A stretch of DNA of 64,000 nt from Sulfitobacter mediterraneus (lineage in GTDB: Bacteria; Pseudomonadota; Alphaproteobacteria; Rhodobacterales; Rhodobacteraceae): positions 1,550,001 to 1,614,000 of the forward strand of contig NZ_CP069004.1 of NCBI RefSeq assembly GCF_016801775.1, read 5' to 3'. Positions 61,274 through 64,000 of the stretch are shown piece by piece. The notes below the pieces were generated by a model. It ran no database searches. It was not told where the DNA came from and saw only the letters and a list, made by a program, of their open reading frames with translations. The translations under genes and the position numbers were made by a program. Every line of letters begins with the position of its first letter. Within the stretch, counting starts at the first letter, position 1.

Positions 61274-63046
61274 CTACCAGAACAGCGGTATCACCGCGCT
61301 GGCCAACAGTGACATCGACAGGTTCAGCGGGATACCAATGCGCATAAAGTCGGTGAACCGATAGCCCCCCGGCCCATAGACCAGCGTATTGGTCTGGTAG
61401 CCAATTGGCGTGGCAAACGCACAAGAGGCCGCAATCATCACCGCCACAACCAAGGGCCGCGCGTCAATGCCCAGCGCCGCGGCAAGGCTGATGGCAATCG
61501 GTGTCATGATCACTGCCACCGCGTTGTTCGACACGATCTCGGTCAAGATAGTGGTCAACAGGAACACGCAGAAAATCACCACGGTCAGCGGCAGCGTGCT
61601 GAGCACGGGTGCGATGTTATCCACCAAAAGCGAGATGGCGCCGGAGTTTTGCAAGCCTGCCCCCACCGCAAGCATGGAAAAGATCAACGCCAATAACCGC
61701 CCGTCCACGAAGGAAAACGCCTCTTCGGCGTCGATGCAGCCGGTGACCAGAACCAAGGCCACCGCCAACACAGCCAGCAACAAGATCGGCGCAACATTCA
61801 GGGCCGCTAGGGTCACGATCCCGATCAACGCAGCAATCGCAATTGGCGCATGGCCGCGACGATAGGCCCGCGCCGACGGCTGGCTGACATCGACCATATC
61901 CATATCCGCCGCCAGCCGCTGAATATCCTCCGCTGCGCCTTCCAGCAGCAGGGTATCGCCCACCTTGACGATCAAATCATCAAGTTGCCGCCCGATGTTC
62001 TGGTTCCGGCGATGCACCGCCAGAGGGTAGACGCCATAACGCCGCCGGAGCCGCATACTGCCCAAGGTTCGCCCCACCATCCGGCAACCGGGTGTGATGA
62101 GAACCTCGACTGTGGTGGTCTCGACCGCGGACAGCTGATCCACACGCTTCAGTTCCTTATTGGCCTGAAGGCTCAACAGTTCGGTCATCTGGGTGCGCAA
62201 GACCACACGGTCCCCGACCTGAAGTGCGACCCCCTGAAGGTTGCGCCGCAAGGAGGTGTCGCCGCGCACAACATCGATCAGGCGCACGCCCTCGCGCTTG
62301 AATAACTGCACGTCCAGCACTTCGCGGCCGATCAGGTTGCTTTCGGGCGGGATCACCGCCTCCGTGAAGAATTTCATCTTGGACCGGTCCGACAACATAT
62401 TGGCCATGCTGTCGCGATCCGGCAGCAATTTGCGCCCGATGGTGGACATGTAGATCAAGCCCCAGGCACAGACGACAAGACCAATTGGCATGATCTCGAA
62501 AATGCCAAACGGCTCCATCCCCTGCGCCCGCGCGACCCCGTCAACCAGCAGGTTGGTGGAGGTGCCAAGCAGCGTCAGAGAGCCGCCCATGATCGCCGCA
62601 TAGCTCAGCGGAATCAAAAGTTTGGACGCCTTGGTGCCCAAGGTTTTGCTGAGCTGTACAACAACCGGGATCATCACCACCACCACCGGCGTGTTGTTCA
62701 TGATCGCAGAGGCCCCCATCACCGACAGGATCACCCCCACCACCGCCAAACGCGGATTGCTGCGGGCGTATCGCTCGGCCAGACGGGTCAGGACATCCAA
62801 AGCCCCGGTACGCACCAGCGCCCCCATGACGATGAACATCGCCGCAATGGTCCAGGGCGCCGGGTTGGACAGCACCGCCCGCGCGTCCTCATAGGGCAAG
62901 ACCCCCATCGCCAGAAGGCTCGCGGCACCGGTCAGCGCGACGACCTCCGTCGGAAGGGTTTCACGCAGAAACAGGATAAACATGATCACCACAACCGCGA
63001 GCGTCAGAACGGCGCTGCCGGTTTGGGAAAGGCTAAAAAGCTGCAT
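61274..63046 (-). CDS. SLC13-family permease with RCK_C domains (copy 2)
   Basis: A 590-residue paralogue of the gene at 58542. It shares the helix motif MNNTPVVVVMIPV, SYAAIMGGSLTLLGTSTNL, the two RCK_C domains in the middle (REVLDVQLFKREGVRLIDVVRGD; GRTLGSMRLRRRYGVYPLAVHRR), and the final TPIGYQTNTLVYGPGGYRFTDF. The two proteins have the same length. It is convergent with the BASS gene, so the two SLC13 genes face each other across it. Confidence 0.9.
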   Translation of the reverse strand: MQLFSLSQTGSAVLTLAVVVIMFILFLRETLPTEVVALTGAASLLAMGVLPYEDARAVLSNPAPWTIAAMFIVMGALVRTGALDVLTRLAERYARSNPRLAVVGVILSVMGASAIMNNTPVVVVMIPVVVQLSKTLGTKASKLLIPLSYAAIMGGSLTLLGTSTNLLVDGVARAQGMEPFGIFEIMPIGLVVCAWGLIYMSTIGRKLLPDRDSMANMLSDRSKMKFFTEAVIPPESNLIGREVLDVQLFKREGVRLIDVVRGDTSLRRNLQGVALQVGDRVVLRTQMTELLSLQANKELKRVDQLSAVETTTVEVLITPGCRMVGRTLGSMRLRRRYGVYPLAVHRRNQNIGRQLDDLIVKVGDTLLLEGAAEDIQRLAADMDMVDVSQPSARAYRRGHAPIAIAALIGIVTLAALNVAPILLLAVLAVALVLVTGCIDAEEAFSFVDGRLLALIFSMLAVGAGLQNSGAISLLVDNIAPVLSTLPLTVVIFCVFLLTTILTEIVSNNAVAVIMTPIAISLAAALGIDARPLVVAVMIAASCAFATPIGYQTNTLVYGPGGYRFTDFMRIGIPLNLSMSLLASAVIPLFW

Positions 63047-63112
63047 AGGTCAGGCCCATCCGCCAAAAAAGAGTGACGCCAAGTGTCGCCTGTCCGCGCA
63101 TCCGCCGCAAGG

Positions 63113-63137
63113 GCACCTTTGACGCAATCAAAGGTGC
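63113..63137. repeat. Perfect 10-bp hairpin upstream of the second SLC13 gene
   Basis: GCACCTTTGA (63113-63122), loop CGCAA, TCAAAGGTGC (63128-63137). No T-run follows. It lies 66-90 nt upstream of the permease ATG and 150 nt past the ymdB stop. Possible operator or processing site. Confidence 0.55.
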
Positions 63138-63288
63138 AAAGGGGGCCAGCCACCACCGCCGCTGCGCGGCGCTCCCGCCGGAGGTTTTCCGACCAGATAA
63201 AGCTGAGTGCCGCTTTTTTTCATTTTGCCCTTAAACCTCTGGGCTCCGGGGCAAAGCGCCGGGTGTTCTCCTCGCACATGGGGCGGAA

Positions 63289-64000
63289 TTAGGGGGCGCT
63301 GGTTTGCAACGAACCGCCATCGCGCACCGGAACGATGCGGGTGGCGCGGCCCGTGCGGTCGTCGGTTTCGATATAGACACCAGACAGCGTTGCCTCGGCA
63401 TTGGCCGGTGTGAACCGTTCCTTGGGCATGCCCGTGATAAACCGCCGCATGGGTTCGGTTTTCTCCATGCCGATCACCGAATGATAGTCGCCGCACATGC
63501 CGGCATCGGTCAAATAACCCGTGCCGCGCGGCAGGATCATCGCATCGGCTGTGGGCACATGGGTATGGGTGCCCACGACCAGCGAGGCACGTCCGTCACA
63601 CCAATGCCCCATGGCCATTTTCTCCGAGGTTGCCTCGCAGTGAATATCGACGATGATCGCTGAGGCCAGCCCGCCCAGTGGATGGGTTTTCAGCACAGTA
63701 TCCAGTGCCGAAAACGGATCATCAAAGGGCCGTTTCATAAACACCTGCCCCAATGCCTGTGTGACCAGCACCTTGCGCCCGTTCTTGGATGTAAACAGCC
63801 GTGCGCCTTTGCCCGGCGCGGATTTGGAAAAGTTCAGCGGCCGGATGATGCGCGGCTCTTGTTCGATAAAAGACAGCATGTCCTTTTGGTCAAACGCATG
63901 ATCGCCCAACGTCAGGCAATCCGCCCCCGCCTCAAGCAGCAGTTTGGCATGCGCGCCGGACAGCCCCATGCCGCCGGTTGCGTTTTCGCCGTTGACCACG
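63289..64000 (-). CDS. ymdB: YmdB-family metallophosphoesterase, N-terminus outside window
   Basis: 237 residues are visible without a start codon, from VVNGENATGGMGLSGAHAKLLL onwards. The family (TIGR00282) opens with a MRILFLGDVMGRAGR-type run that must lie to the right of the window. Seen: LTLGDHAFDQKDM (metal), VDIHCEATSEKMAMGHWCDG, and VGTHTHVPTADAMILPRGTGYLTDAGMCGDYHSVIGM. Proteins of this family are 2',3'-cyclic-nucleotide phosphodiesterases in Bacillus; the role here is inferred. Confidence 0.92.
   Translation of the reverse strand, partial: VVNGENATGGMGLSGAHAKLLLEAGADCLTLGDHAFDQKDMLSFIEQEPRIIRPLNFSKSAPGKGARLFTSKNGRKVLVTQALGQVFMKRPFDDPFSALDTVLKTHPLGGLASAIIVDIHCEATSEKMAMGHWCDGRASLVVGTHTHVPTADAMILPRGTGYLTDAGMCGDYHSVIGMEKTEPMRRFITGMPKERFTPANAEATLSGVYIETDDRTGRATRIVPVRDGGSLQTSAP

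Overview
The window reads as a piece of chromosome from an alphaproteobacterium of the Rhodobacterales, most likely the Roseobacter group. The basis is GC-rich, densely packed genes with Rhodobacteraceae-type families (DUF1194, DUF2937, DUF4174, DUF6497, an LdtR-like MarR protein, a ScfR/PccR-type propionyl-CoA regulator), short alphaproteobacterial ProRS, a perM-hdaA-ppk-ppx cluster and a betICBA operon. I see no rRNA, tRNA, CRISPR array, insertion sequence or phage gene. It looks like ordinary core and near-core chromosome with one decayed toxin-antitoxin remnant.

Layout. 1-3.1 kb: end of a Slam-type outer-membrane barrel, gloA, two coupled DUF1194 proteins, a MarR/LdtR regulator. 3.2-12.2 kb: sdhE with an XRE regulator, aspartate aminotransferase, transporters (EamA, MATE), WYL and LysR regulators, an alpha/beta hydrolase, an AhpD-like protein and a Doc toxin gene broken by an in-frame TAG. 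12.3-20.6 kb: parE, two small c-type cytochromes bracketing a thioesterase and an HExxH lipoprotein, an Ldh-type dehydrogenase, lolD/lolE. 20.7-30.7 kb: proS, pepT, an FAD oxidoreductase, then perM-hdaA-ppk-ppx. 30.7-34 kb: small housekeeping and repair-like genes.

34.2-47.9 kb is a propionyl-CoA assimilation region: methylmalonyl-CoA mutase, pccA, pccB and the ScfR-family regulator pccR, with several small proteins of unknown function (two lipoproteins, DUF6497, cupin, ICMT-like methyltransferase) between them. Four genes starting with pccB are joined by 4-nt ATGA overlaps. TTTGCAAA-like motifs, the known PccR half-site, sit between pccB and a divergent MFS gene and in front of pccR, with a looser cluster in front of the sulfotransferase-mutase pair.

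48.6-54.2 kb is a glycine-betaine operon read leftwards, betI-betC-betB-betA (choline sulfate to choline to betaine aldehyde to betaine), with a palindromic BetI operator candidate over its promoter. The 254-nt betB-betA gap is full of strong inverted repeats, including a three-way-junction fold, and is the most striking unexplained sequence in the window. 54.2-64 kb: EamA and ArgO exporters, ArgP, a STAS protein, yebC, two SLC13 permeases around a bile-acid-type symporter, and the start-less end of ymdB.

Other recurrent signals are an intergenic palindromic element present twice (about 22.1 and 34.0 kb), an FnrL-type box before a cytochrome gene, a possible Pho box before ppk, and an intrinsic terminator placed only 32 nt ahead of pccA. 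All functions are inferred from reading the sequence and from knowledge of the families; no database search was run.
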